Below are positions 22,776 to 32,029 of a stretch of 43,892 nucleotides of DNA, piece after piece. The first letter of the stretch is position 1, and the number at the start of each line of letters is the position of its first letter. The stretch comes from Deltaproteobacteria bacterium (GTDB taxonomy: Bacteria; Bdellovibrionota; Bdellovibrionia; Bdellovibrionales; Bdellovibrionaceae). The position numbers were made by a program, and so were the translations under genes. The DNA is taken from NCBI GenBank assembly GCA_017302835.1, contig JAFLCC010000022.1, forward strand, positions 1 to 43,892, read 5' to 3'. The notes beneath the pieces were generated by a model that searched no databases, was not told where the DNA came from, and saw nothing but the letters and a program-made list of their open reading frames with translations.

Positions 22776-23417
22776 GTGGAAAAAAATACACTCATCGAAA
22801 AATTAAATTGGCGGTATGCTGTAAAAAAATTTGATTCTTCAAAAACAATTTCTTCTTCAGATTGGGAAATTTTGGAAGAATCCTTACGGCTGGCACCTTC
22901 TTCTTATGGGCTTCAACCTTGGAAATTTTTAATTATTCAATCTCATGAGGTTCGAAAAAAACTAACTCCTCTTTCTTGGAATCAAACTCAAATCGAAGAT
23001 TGTTCTCATCTTGTCGTTTTAACGTTTAAAAAGAAAATGGATGAGGCTCATATTCAAAAACATATTACCAGAATGGCCGAAGTCAGAAAAATGGATGTAA
23101 GCCAACTCGAAGGCTTTAAAAAAGCAATGATAGGTGATTTAGTTCAAGGCCCAAGAAGCGAAGTCATCAATTTTTGGGCCCAGAGGCAAGCTTATATTGC
23201 AATGGGTTTCTTGATGGAAACAGCAGCGCTTATGAAAATAGATACTTGTCCACTAGAGGGTATCGATTCCAAAAGCTATGATAAGGTTTTGAACCTTGAG
23301 GGAACTGGTTATGAAACAGTGGCTGCTGTTGCCGTTGGATACCGTCATCCAGAAGATGCTTATCAAAAAGCTGTTAAAGTCAGATTTGAGAAAAAAGATA
23401 TCTTCACTTATTTGTAA
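22776..23417 (+). CDS. Nitroreductase-family NAD(P)H oxidoreductase
   Basis: 213 residues from GTG 22776 with a GGGAG site upstream. The N-terminal LIEKLNWRYAVKKFDSSKTI and RLAPSSYGLQPWKFLIIQS are the FMN-binding signature of NfsB-type nitroreductases, and the C-terminal GYETVAAVAVGYRHPEDAYQ is also typical. Such enzymes form FMN-containing dimers that reduce nitro groups, quinones or flavins. It may be co-transcribed with the upstream FN3 gene. The physiological substrate cannot be predicted. Confidence 0.9.
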   Translation: MEKNTLIEKLNWRYAVKKFDSSKTISSSDWEILEESLRLAPSSYGLQPWKFLIIQSHEVRKKLTPLSWNQTQIEDCSHLVVLTFKKKMDEAHIQKHITRMAEVRKMDVSQLEGFKKAMIGDLVQGPRSEVINFWAQRQAYIAMGFLMETAALMKIDTCPLEGIDSKSYDKVLNLEGTGYETVAAVAVGYRHPEDAYQKAVKVRFEKKDIFTYL

Positions 23418-23801
23418 AACTTATCTGTTTATAAAATTTATTTCTTGACGGGACCTTGCAAATTTCAAAAGAAAAAAGAACATTCAAAGTGGTAAACAAA
23501 TTATCAGTTGAGTGGTTTTTATTCAAAAAAAACCATAATTTGAAATTAAATAGTTTTTAAATTCAATAAGTTAATAGCTAAGCACAAAATCTTTAAGAAA
23601 TTTGTCTAATTATATGTGACTGCCGTTGGTGATTACAATTTAGTAATCTTCCCTGAATGAGATTCTCTTCTAATAATAAGAAGTTAGAATTAGCGCTGTT
23701 ATAAATTGATACTGTCATCTTTTTTGCTCCTGTTCCCTATTAGACATTATGGAAAATACTTCCCTTTCCGTTTTTCATGATGACAAACAAAAGGAGAATT
23801 T
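23418..23801. other. Intergenic region with stem-loops only
   Basis: No gene is seen. TGGTTTTT (23513-23520)/AAAAACCA (23528-23535) is a stem of 8 bp that could end the nitroreductase transcript in either direction. GATTAC (23631-23636)/GTAATC (23643-23648) is a perfect short inverted repeat that might bind a regulator of the 23802 lipoprotein gene. The latter gene has its own AAGGAG site. Confidence 0.5.
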
Positions 23802-24575
23802 ATGAAATTTATTTATTTATTTAAGGGGCTCATTTTAATAGGACTTACGGCTTTCCTTTCTGCCTGTGGGAATAGCTCGCTCGTAGAGAAAATTTCAGTT
23901 CAGACAAGTCAAGATTTCAATCAAGACACATGGGTCACTCTCAATACCCAACTAAATATGGGAGCCCTTAGCTTTCCAGGATTGTTGATTCCCGTTCCTA
24001 ATCCAAAATTTCCTTCAGAGATGATGGGCAGAGTTCAATTACAAAGGTCACTTGATGGAAAAAACATTTTAACTGTTTCCGCGAATATTTCTGAAATAGA
24101 AAAGACTCACTTAGCGCAGGATAATTTTCTTCCTAATGGTTCCGTTATTCCTGTTGTTGGTTTAACAAGTGTCGTATCTGCTAAGTTTAATTCAAATTCA
24201 AAAATTTATTTTGGAGGAAGTGAACAGTCGCTAATGTTTGGGATTTCCCTAGCTATCCCTCTTTTCGATAATATTGGAAAGTATCTGCCAGGAGTAAATT
24301 TGTTTTTACCGCTCCCCGCAGAGTCAAAGATCGAAGGCCTGGGTGGAGTTTTTACTGGAGGACTAGGGCAAAATGGACTTGGACTGTTTGTTAAAGTGCC
24401 CAATGGTTTTAATACTATGGCAGAAACAGTGATGGCTAAAAGTACTCACTTAGATCCATCGGTCACCGATGGACTTAAATTTCAGACTTCGAATGAATCA
24501 AATAAGAAATCTATTTCTCTTAAAAAGTACCTATTTAATTTAAGTCTTCAGCCACAACTCTTAAAAATCAAATAG
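23802..24575 (+). CDS. Lipoprotein of unknown function
   Basis: 257 residues with a good AAGGAG ribosome-binding site. The lipoprotein signal is LFKGLILIGLTAFLSAC, giving a lipidated Cys about 22 residues in, followed by Gly-Asn (no Asp at +2), so outer-membrane sorting is expected. The mature part is probably beta-rich with a Gly-rich stretch (GLGGVFTGGLGQNGLGLFV). I do not recognise the family. It is a single transcription unit followed by a terminator. Confidence 0.75.
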   Translation: MKFIYLFKGLILIGLTAFLSACGNSSLVEKISVQTSQDFNQDTWVTLNTQLNMGALSFPGLLIPVPNPKFPSEMMGRVQLQRSLDGKNILTVSANISEIEKTHLAQDNFLPNGSVIPVVGLTSVVSAKFNSNSKIYFGGSEQSLMFGISLAIPLFDNIGKYLPGVNLFLPLPAESKIEGLGGVFTGGLGQNGLGLFVKVPNGFNTMAETVMAKSTHLDPSVTDGLKFQTSNESNKKSISLKKYLFNLSLQPQLLKIK

Positions 24576-24598
24576 TTGTTTCTTGAAGAGATTACTAA

Positions 24599-24625
24599 AA
24601 AGAGGTTCCTACTGAACCTCTTTTT
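24599..24625 (+). terminator. Intrinsic terminator after the 23802 gene
   Basis: AAAGAGGTTC (24599-24608) and GAACCTCTTT (24614-24623) form a perfect stem of 10 bp with a 5-base loop, followed by T residues. Confidence 0.9.
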
Positions 24626-24677
24626 GAAATAAAGAAAAAATATTATTTACTTCAATAGCAAAAGGCCTTAAATAGTC

Positions 24678-25967
24678 GTGATGAGCGCATTAGGAAGACA
24701 TATTTTAGTTGAATTTACTGGCTGCAATGCTGACATTTTAAATGATGTGGCTGTTATCGAAAAAACAATGATTGAGGCCGCACAAAAAGCGGGTGCTACA
24801 GTTATTAATACAAATTTCCATCATTTTTCCCCTTGGGGAGTTTCAGGAGTGGTGGTTATTCAAGAAAGTCATTTAGCCATTCACACCTGGCCAGAATATC
24901 GTTATGCTGCAGTCGATTTATTTACTTGCGGTGAAACTGTAGATCCTTGGGTCTCCTTTGATTGGCTAAAGACCATACTAGAAGCTAGCTATTCAGCCTT
25001 GGAAATGAAACGAGGCTCATTGAATTTGATTAAAAAATCAAATTACAAACCAAATCAGGGGCGAGCTGAATCAGAATCCACGATAGAGGATGGTAAGTTT
25101 AAAATTGAAAGAAATGTTTGGTTTACTGATAAAGATGACCAACAGGCTTTGTCATTGCGATATGCTGGAGATATTTTGTTTAATGAACAAACCCCATTTC
25201 AGCAGGTCAGGGTTTTCAACACTCTGGCTTATGGTAAAATGCTCGCTATTAATAATATGGTGATGTGCACAGAAAGGGATGAATTTCACTATCATGAAAT
25301 GATTGTGCATCCAGTATGTCAGTTGGCAAAAAAACTGAATAAAGTTTTAATTATTGGCGGCGGTGATGGTGGAACTGTCAGAGAGTTATTAAAGTATAAA
25401 GAGCTTGAAAAAGTTGTTATGGTTGAGATTGATGAAGCGGTTGTTCGGGCTTCGAAGCTTCATTTACCAACTTTGAGTTCTGAGTTTAATAACTCTAAGC
25501 TCGAGCTCATCATCGGTGATGGTATCGAATATGTTAAAAATTGTGGAGAGAACCAGTTTGATTTGATAGTCGTTGATGGTTCCGATCCCGTGGGGCCAGC
25601 AAAAGGATTATTCACATCCGACTTTTATCGAAATTGTCAGAAGGCTTTGACAGCCCAAGGGCAGCTGGTGACTCAAGGTGAATCTCCTATGTTTCATCGG
25701 AATACATTTATTGAACTTAATAAGTGCCTCAAAGGAATTTTTGGAAAAACACAAGTTCATACTATGCTTTTCCATGCAACGACCTACCCCTCTGGCATGT
25801 GGTCATTAATGATTGGCTGTAAAGTGCCCACCGATCCAAAAAATGATTTTAATAAAACTCTTTGCAAGGAGTTCTGCGATTTAAATAAACTGAAGTATTA
25901 TAATGAAGATATTCATTCTGCAGCTTTCAGTTTGCCTACTTTTGTAAAAGAATTAATTAGGGATTAA
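24678..25967 (+). CDS. speD-speE: S-adenosylmethionine decarboxylase-spermidine synthase fusion
   Basis: 429 residues joining two enzymes. The N-terminal part (about 1-115) is a SpeD proenzyme with [15 protein letters not shown] and the self-cleavage site [13 protein letters not shown], where Ser64 would become the pyruvoyl group; Cys84 in FTCG is the catalytic acid. A linker of about 30 residues leads to a spermidine synthase: [15 protein letters not shown]-type loop [12 protein letters not shown] (226-237) and catalytic [13 protein letters not shown] (Asp300). One protein would make decarboxylated AdoMet and use it for aminopropyl transfer. The start is GTG 24678 or ATG 24681, with a weak ribosome-binding site. 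Polar link: the radical-SAM gene begins at the next base. Confidence 0.95.
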   Translation: MMSALGRHILVEFTGCNADILNDVAVIEKTMIEAAQKAGATVINTNFHHFSPWGVSGVVVIQESHLAIHTWPEYRYAAVDLFTCGETVDPWVSFDWLKTILEASYSALEMKRGSLNLIKKSNYKPNQGRAESESTIEDGKFKIERNVWFTDKDDQQALSLRYAGDILFNEQTPFQQVRVFNTLAYGKMLAINNMVMCTERDEFHYHEMIVHPVCQLAKKLNKVLIIGGGDGGTVRELLKYKELEKVVMVEIDEAVVRASKLHLPTLSSEFNNSKLELIIGDGIEYVKNCGENQFDLIVVDGSDPVGPAKGLFTSDFYRNCQKALTAQGQLVTQGESPMFHRNTFIELNKCLKGIFGKTQVHTMLFHATTYPSGMWSLMIGCKVPTDPKNDFNKTLCKEFCDLNKLKYYNEDIHSAAFSLPTFVKELIRD

Positions 25968-27572
25968 ATGGCGAATGATTTGATCTTACTGTGTGCAATT
26001 AACTCAACTTACCAGCACACCGCTTTTGGTCTTCGCTACTTAAAAGCCAATTTAAATGAATTAAGTTCCCTTTGCGAAATAAAAGAATTCACTATTTCTC
26101 AAGATCCGAAAGATATTGCAGAAAAAATCTTGTTACAAAAACCAAAAATTTTGGGCTTCGGCGTTTATATTTGGAACACTCTTGAGATTTTGGAAACTAT
26201 AAAAATTATTAAAAAAATGACCCCAGATATAGTCATCATTTTAGGGGGCCCCGAAATAAGCTATGAAACAGAAAACCAGGAACACTATAATTATTGTGAC
26301 TATGTTATTCAAGGGGAAGGGGATCTTGCATTTTATTCCTTATGCAAAAATATTTTTGATTTTCAGAAACCACCTAGCAAAGTTATCCCAAGTTCCGTTC
26401 CTGAAATAAGTCAGATTCAATTGCCCTACGAGCTCTATTTAGAAGAAGATATTAAAAACCGTGTTATCTATGTTGAAGCCTCACGAGGTTGTCCTTATAA
26501 ATGCGAGTATTGTTTATCCTCTCTAGATAAATCTGTTAGAAACTTTAACCTGGAAAATTTCTTAGATGCTATGGGCAAGTTAATGGAAAAAGGAGTTCGT
26601 GAGTACAAGTTCGTCGACAGGACCTTTAATTTAAGTCCTAAGATATCTCAAAGTATTTTATCCTTTTTTTTGCAGCATATTGAAAAGAACTTATTTTTAC
26701 ATTTTGAAATGGTTCCTGATCGGCTTCCTGACGAGCTCAAGGAATTAATTAAAAAATTTCCACCAGGAAGTCTTCAATTTGAAATCGGTATTCAAACATT
26801 AAATGAAGAAGTTGCAAAAAATGTAAGTCGAAAACAAAATAAAGAAAAAATAATTGATAATTTTAAATTCTTAAAAGAAGAAACCCATGTTCATACCCAT
26901 GCTGATTTAATTGTGGGACTACCTGGAGAGTCCTTAGAAAGTTTCAAAATAGGTTTTGATCAATTAGTTGGGTTTTCTCCGGATGAAATTCAAGTGGGCA
27001 TTTTGAAAAGGCTTAGAGGCGCGCCCCTTATCAGACATGATAAAGCCTTTCAAATGATTTATTCTGATAAAGCTCCCTATCAAATTTTACAAAATAATAA
27101 AATGAGTTATTTTGAAATTCAAAACATGACCAGGTTTTCAAAGCATTGGGATAGCGTCGCCAACTCAGGAAATTGGAAGGTTTTTCTCAATCAATTGATA
27201 CATTATAGTGAAGTGCAGCAAGAAAGTATTTTTGATATTTTTTTTCTGTTTTCAAAATTTTTATCAAGGCGACATCAGAATCCTTTTGGGATTTCCCTTA
27301 TTCATTTTGGTGAATCAATTCTTCTATATATGCTGAACGAATTAAATTGGTCCCAAGAGAAAAGTATTGAAATTATAGTGATGGATTACTGCTTTAATAA
27401 AAAAAGAGACCTTCCTCCATTTTTAAAATCAAAAGATGAGTGGAGACTTATGAGTTTTAAAATAATAGAAAGAAATAAACCGAGTGTCACATCAGAGCCA
27501 AAATCACAAATAGAAATTGAATTAAGTGACAAAATAAAATCTTTGAAAAAAAGGCAGATTCAACATTTGTAG
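25968..27572 (+). CDS. B12-binding-domain radical SAM protein
   Basis: 534 residues. The first 130 form a B12-binding-like Rossmann domain (ILGFGVYIWNTLEILETIK, then VIILGGPEISYE) without the usual DxHxxG cobalt-ligand motif. The radical SAM core follows with Cys175, Cys179 and Cys182 in SRGCPYKCEYC, the 4Fe-4S cluster site, and the later FEIGIQTLNEEV and ADLIVGLPGESLESF strands. The C-terminal part resembles the DUF4080 type. It begins immediately after the SpeD-SpeE stop, so the two are co-transcribed and possibly coupled. The substrate is unknown; a role in polyamine-linked metabolism is only suggested by position. Confidence 0.88.
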   Translation: MANDLILLCAINSTYQHTAFGLRYLKANLNELSSLCEIKEFTISQDPKDIAEKILLQKPKILGFGVYIWNTLEILETIKIIKKMTPDIVIILGGPEISYETENQEHYNYCDYVIQGEGDLAFYSLCKNIFDFQKPPSKVIPSSVPEISQIQLPYELYLEEDIKNRVIYVEASRGCPYKCEYCLSSLDKSVRNFNLENFLDAMGKLMEKGVREYKFVDRTFNLSPKISQSILSFFLQHIEKNLFLHFEMVPDRLPDELKELIKKFPPGSLQFEIGIQTLNEEVAKNVSRKQNKEKIIDNFKFLKEETHVHTHADLIVGLPGESLESFKIGFDQLVGFSPDEIQVGILKRLRGAPLIRHDKAFQMIYSDKAPYQILQNNKMSYFEIQNMTRFSKHWDSVANSGNWKVFLNQLIHYSEVQQESIFDIFFLFSKFLSRRHQNPFGISLIHFGESILLYMLNELNWSQEKSIEIIVMDYCFNKKRDLPPFLKSKDEWRLMSFKIIERNKPSVTSEPKSQIEIELSDKIKSLKKRQIQHL

Positions 27573-27582
27573 TGATCTATAG

Positions 27583-27987
27583 TTAATTACAATCTAAATA
27601 AAAATTAATTTGATCGTAATCTGCGTGAACAAATGCATTTGTAGCTAATATATCTACACCAAGTATTGAAATAATTCCTCCATCAATGAGCAGACCTAAG
27701 AAAGTGACTGGATCAATGGTTCTTTGAACTGAATGATATTCCGATTTGCAGTTTTCAGCATGAACTTCAACAACGACTTTTCCTTTTTTAGGAATTTCAG
27801 CCATCAATGGGATTTTAGAATCAGAAGCTCCAAGGGGAACTTCGTTAATAAAAACTTTAGCTCCAGGCCGATCCACAGCAATTTTAATTTGATCAGTAGT
27901 TCCATTGATAATGGTCGCACAAGAGGAAAGCAGAACACTTGTTAAAATAATTATAAAGCGCCAATGTAAGAAATTACTTTTTATCAT
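27583..27987 (-). CDS. PEGA-like lipoprotein
   Basis: 134 residues. The lipoprotein signal ends at LTSVLLSSC, followed by ATIINGTTDQI, a well-known start of small outer-membrane lipoproteins. Residues 35-80 (IKIAVDRPGAKVFINEVPLGAS) fit a PEGA-type beta domain, and a hydrophobic Gly-rich stretch (FLGLLIDGGIISILGVDIL) follows, ending in a Cys-containing tail. Convergent with the radical-SAM gene; only 10 bases separate their ends. The function is unknown; PEGA domains often lie near the cell wall. Confidence 0.75.
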   Translation of the reverse strand: MIKSNFLHWRFIIILTSVLLSSCATIINGTTDQIKIAVDRPGAKVFINEVPLGASDSKIPLMAEIPKKGKVVVEVHAENCKSEYHSVQRTIDPVTFLGLLIDGGIISILGVDILATNAFVHADYDQINFYLDCN

Positions 27988-28042
27988 TTAGGCATCATAC
28001 ATAAATTGACTTATAGGTAAACTCTTTTTTATCCTACAAAGA

Positions 28043-30769
28043 ATGAAAAAACAAAACCATCTAAGGAACCATCTAAAAATAAGTTCCCTTTTTATAAATA
28101 TTTTTATGCCATTGTTTTTTTATGTTTTGCCTACATTGGCGTATCTAGTACCAAACGATACTGATTATAAAATCTTAAAAGAAGACAAATATCAGTATAT
28201 TCTGCCTTCTGAACAACTCAGCAACTTCATTCAGATTAAAAGTTATAGTGATTTTATTACCCCTTTGTATGAACGGGAATTTGGTTGGATCATTGACGAA
28301 AAAACTTCTGTTGTTCTTGCCTCCAAATGGAATCAGATTCCCAATGCCTTTGCCATGTCCACGCCGAACAGTCTTACGGTATATTATTCTGGCGGAGTTG
28401 AATTTCTAGAAGGTAGCGCTTCTTCTTCATGGCTCTTTTTGCTCTCTACTCATGAAAGGGCTCATATCTACCAATTGAATGTGAAGCAAAGTCCAGCTAA
28501 ACAAATGAAATACATTTTTGGAAATGATCCATTGGTATTTATCCCTTTCTTCCCCTGGCCGATTTTTATGACTCCAAACCAATTTTTGCCTACCTTTCTG
28601 GTGGAAGGAAATGCTGTTTTAAATGAATCGCGATTTCAAAATGGAGGACGTCTCTATAGCGGTGAAGCTCGAGCGACAGTTCTCAATCTTGTTTTAAATG
28701 ACAAGGCGGATTTAAAATTCATCATGAATGACAATTTAAATTTCCCTTTCGGTTCTGAAAAATACTTAATTGGTGGGTATTTCCAAAATTTCTTATCAGG
28801 GAAATTTGGCATTCAAAAAGTGAATTCCTTTTTTAGTCAAAATGCCAATAGGTATTTAAATCCATTCTTATTAAAAACTAGTTTTGCTGAAACATTTTAT
28901 CAATCCTATGAAAAGCTATATAATGAGTTCTTATTGGATATGAAAAGCTCCTATTCTTCTTTTAAGATAGCCAAAGGAAACAAAGTTGCCAGTTCGATCA
29001 AAGAAATTATTTTTAATAGATCAAAAGATGGTAAGAAGATTATTTTTACGACTCAAAAAGATGGAAAAAATAGAAATATCTTAAATATTATAGATGGCCA
29101 GGGATCTCCGTTGATCGAAAGATCTACCTTGCTTAAAAGTGGAAAAGTATTTGAAATTGCTGACAATGAATATCAGTCTGTAGGTAGTGACTATATTGAT
29201 CGTACAAAATATTTATTTTCTCTTTTTGATGAACAACAAAAGTCAAATTCTCTATATGAAGGTAAATATGTTCATGACATGAAACAAGGACATGTCAGCT
29301 ATTTTTTAATGGCTGACTCGATAGACACGGGGGAATTATATTTAGATAGTGAGTTTATTGCCAAGACAGAGTCTAAGTCTTTAATAGACCATGAAAATAA
29401 CATTTACTATTTCAAACAGAATCAAAATAAAAGAGAGTTGTTTATAAATAAAACAAAACTTACGGAATTTGAGGGTTATTTTTCAATTTTACAAGATGTA
29501 GTAGATAAAAATGAAATTTATTTTACAGCCAATACCTCTAATGGTTCAGGACTGTATTGCTTTTGTCAGGGAAATATAAAAAAACTTCTTGATAGTGATA
29601 ATATTTCCAGAGCCATCAAGCTAGATAAGGGCTTCCTTGTTAGCGCCATCGAACCTGACGGATACTCTGCGATTATCGTTGATAAGGGAATTGAAACTAT
29701 TGAAAATCCCTATGTATACAAATATCTAACTTTAGTTGGAGCGCCAGGGACGGCTCTTTTGCCAAACTTAAATAGTTTAACAAATTCAGAAAGTGATTTT
29801 AAGAATTATTTCAGTCTTAGGGAACTCAGATTCCATCGTTTTGCCCCTTCACTATATTTCAATCAGGAAGAGTTTTTGTGGCTTAATAACTTTGGTTTTA
29901 CAGATCCTTTGTTTTGGTCTTCGTTAGATTTTGGATTTTCTTTTTCTAACAATCAAAGCTTCAATTATATTAATTTTAATTATTCGCCTTACCTCGTTGA
30001 GTTTTTTACAAGCGCAACAAATGAAACTTGGAATTTTAACACCACTAAACTTGCTAAAGAATACCGAACTGATTCAAATTTTGATGTAGGAATTAATTAT
30101 CCCATTTTTAAAAACAGTTTTCATGAGCTTTCCTCAGGACTTATTTTGCAGAATAGGAATCTAGGATTAGATTCTTACTTTAATCAGAAAGTTTTTTTAA
30201 ACTATTCCTATCAAGAAAATTATTTGCTAAATTTTGGTCCATATCAGTATTTTAACTTCAGGCCCTCCATCTATAAAAAAAATGACTCTTTAATTCTTAA
30301 TGTTTTAACAGAGTTTAGTTATTATCTTGGAAAAGATTTTTATCTTTCAGGAGGTCTTTCTTATTTAGAGGAAAAAGCGAGCACTCTCAAAAATAATTTA
30401 AATCAACTCTCAACGCCTAGGTTTAAAGATAGATTGAGTCTATTAAGTTTTTCTCCCTCATTGTTGATTGAAAAACTAGAACAACAGCAACTGATACTTA
30501 AAAAAGAAATCCCTTATTCTATTTATTATTATCGATTTCCGTTATCAGTCCGACGTGTGGCCCCGTACGTTGGGTTCCAAGATAACAAGTTTTATGATTT
30601 AGATGCTGCTTTTTTAAAAGAACGATTGACCTTTGCCAACATTGGAATAGAGGCAGAGTTGCTCCTATTCCACCGAATTCCAATCAGGATTAATATTCTA
30701 AATTCAGAAATCTATTCAAAAAATCAGAAGGAAAATTTTACCCAGCTTCAACTTGAAAAAGTATTTTAG
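28043..30769 (+). CDS. Outer-membrane metallopeptidase with beta-barrel C-terminus
   Basis: 908 residues with a signal peptide (hydrophobic core about 14-33). The N-terminal part has a zinc motif HERAH (137-141) and a downstream FLVEGNAVLNE (Glu188), the pattern of a gluzincin peptidase. A middle region (about 310-560) has repeated sequences like SKDGKKIIFTTQKDGKNRN, resembling TolB/WD40-like propeller blades. From about 590 the sequence alternates aromatic and polar residues in strand-turn units and ends in Phe (LQLEKVF), as outer-membrane beta-barrels do. It may be a surface-displayed protease; the order and limits of the last two parts are inferred. Confidence 0.7.
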   Translation: MKKQNHLRNHLKISSLFINIFMPLFFYVLPTLAYLVPNDTDYKILKEDKYQYILPSEQLSNFIQIKSYSDFITPLYEREFGWIIDEKTSVVLASKWNQIPNAFAMSTPNSLTVYYSGGVEFLEGSASSSWLFLLSTHERAHIYQLNVKQSPAKQMKYIFGNDPLVFIPFFPWPIFMTPNQFLPTFLVEGNAVLNESRFQNGGRLYSGEARATVLNLVLNDKADLKFIMNDNLNFPFGSEKYLIGGYFQNFLSGKFGIQKVNSFFSQNANRYLNPFLLKTSFAETFYQSYEKLYNEFLLDMKSSYSSFKIAKGNKVASSIKEIIFNRSKDGKKIIFTTQKDGKNRNILNIIDGQGSPLIERSTLLKSGKVFEIADNEYQSVGSDYIDRTKYLFSLFDEQQKSNSLYEGKYVHDMKQGHVSYFLMADSIDTGELYLDSEFIAKTESKSLIDHENNIYYFKQNQNKRELFINKTKLTEFEGYFSILQDVVDKNEIYFTANTSNGSGLYCFCQGNIKKLLDSDNISRAIKLDKGFLVSAIEPDGYSAIIVDKGIETIENPYVYKYLTLVGAPGTALLPNLNSLTNSESDFKNYFSLRELRFHRFAPSLYFNQEEFLWLNNFGFTDPLFWSSLDFGFSFSNNQSFNYINFNYSPYLVEFFTSATNETWNFNTTKLAKEYRTDSNFDVGINYPIFKNSFHELSSGLILQNRNLGLDSYFNQKVFLNYSYQENYLLNFGPYQYFNFRPSIYKKNDSLILNVLTEFSYYLGKDFYLSGGLSYLEEKASTLKNNLNQLSTPRFKDRLSLLSFSPSLLIEKLEQQQLILKKEIPYSIYYYRFPLSVRRVAPYVGFQDNKFYDLDAAFLKERLTFANIGIEAELLLFHRIPIRINILNSEIYSKNQKENFTQLQLEKVF

Positions 30770-30807
30770 ATCAGTAGCCCTATCAAGAGCTAAATAAAAA
30801 CTTCTTT

Positions 30808-31287
30808 TTAAATCTGAGTGCAATTTTCAATTTTATTTTTATTTGAAATGATGACCTTATTGAGATTTTTAATCCAAGCTTCATTATTTTCGTCTTTTGA
30901 ATTTATTAAATTAAATTCATTTTTTGTAAGCAGTTTAAATTCGCTAACGGCTTGATTGTTGGAACAACCATAGAGAACCGCTAAAGTCTCTAATTTTTCC
31001 CCTGAACCCATCGCCATGTCATTTAAGATTTCTTGACGGTTTACTTCAACATAGTTTTCAATCATTTTGTCATTTGAAACAATTCCACTCGATGAACAGT
31101 TAGAGGTTCCTGATGTGATCCCGAGGGGTTGTGAAAAAAAAGAGGAGTTTGTCGTCATCGCAATTAATTGTAATCCTTTAGAGTTTTTACTAATGATGAC
31201 ACTTCCAAGTCCACAACCAGCATCACCACTTGCAAGAGCTATTGTTGAAAATCCCGACAAAAGTACAGTTAATATGAAGTTTCTCAT
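30808..31287 (-). CDS. DUF3015-family secreted protein
   Basis: 159 residues with a signal peptide (MRNFILTVLLSGFSTIALAS). The mature start GDAGCGLGSVIIS and the following IAMTTNSSFFSQPLGITSGTSNC match the DUF3015 pattern, with several Cys that probably form disulfides in the periplasm. Its ATG at 31287 has AGGAGG about 8 bases upstream. Function unknown. Convergent with the 28043 gene. Confidence 0.8.
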   Translation of the reverse strand: MRNFILTVLLSGFSTIALASGDAGCGLGSVIISKNSKGLQLIAMTTNSSFFSQPLGITSGTSNCSSSGIVSNDKMIENYVEVNRQEILNDMAMGSGEKLETLAVLYGCSNNQAVSEFKLLTKNEFNLINSKDENNEAWIKNLNKVIISNKNKIENCTQI

Positions 31288-31383
31288 GATATATTATCCT
31301 CCTTGATAATTATTAAAATTAATCTAACATCTTACTTGCAACTTTTAATCTTAATTTTAAATAACTGAACCAAAGGAGTGTTT

Positions 31384-32016
31384 GTGTTTAAGAAGTTTTT
31401 TTTCTCACTGAGTGTAATCTGTTTTTCGTTTTGTTACTCAAATGCCAAATCTGATCCCAAGAAAGATTCTTCAGAATCTTTTAAAGTGGATGTTTCATCG
31501 AGTACTGCCACATGGGTTGGGTTTAAAAAAATTGGAGATAAACACACAGGAAAAGTCTCGTTAAAAAATGGAACTGCCGACTTTAAAGATGGAAAACTCG
31601 TCAGTGGCGAGTTCGTATTTGATATGAGTTCTATAATGAATGAGGACTTGAAAGATAAGCCAGACTATCAAACTAAGCTTACAAAACATTTAAAAAGTGA
31701 TGATTTTTTTAATATTGAAAAATTTCCAGAGTCAAAGTTTTTAATCACATCAGTAAAAGAAAAAGATGGTCAGCCTTGGGTTATTGGAAAATTGACCATG
31801 ATTGGCAAAACTGAAACCTTAGAGTTCCCTGCAAAAATAGTGATCAAGGACGGTGTCGCCACTGGAACTGGAACGATGAAGGTCGACAGAACAAAGTGGG
31901 GTTTAACTTATGGATCTGGAAACTTTTTTAAAGAACTTGTCGCAGATAAAGTTATTGAGGATAAATTTGAAATATCTGTTAATTTGGTAGCTAAAAAGGC
32001 CACTTCTCCCAAGTGA
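31384..32016 (+). CDS. YceI-family periplasmic lipid-binding protein
   Basis: I place the start at GTG 31384 because AAGGAG lies about 6 bases before it; GTG 31378 would lie inside that site. The 210-residue product has a signal peptide (FKKFFFSLSVICFSFCYSNA) and a YceI-type barrel: SSTATWVGFKKIGDKHTGKV, then GEFVFDMSSIMN and the KFPESKFLITSV region, ending MKVDRTKWGLTYGSG. YceI proteins bind long isoprenoid chains in the periplasm and are often stress-induced. A single gene on its own. Confidence 0.93.
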   Translation: MFKKFFFSLSVICFSFCYSNAKSDPKKDSSESFKVDVSSSTATWVGFKKIGDKHTGKVSLKNGTADFKDGKLVSGEFVFDMSSIMNEDLKDKPDYQTKLTKHLKSDDFFNIEKFPESKFLITSVKEKDGQPWVIGKLTMIGKTETLEFPAKIVIKDGVATGTGTMKVDRTKWGLTYGSGNFFKELVADKVIEDKFEISVNLVAKKATSPK

Positions 32017-32029
32017 ACTTAATTTTTTC

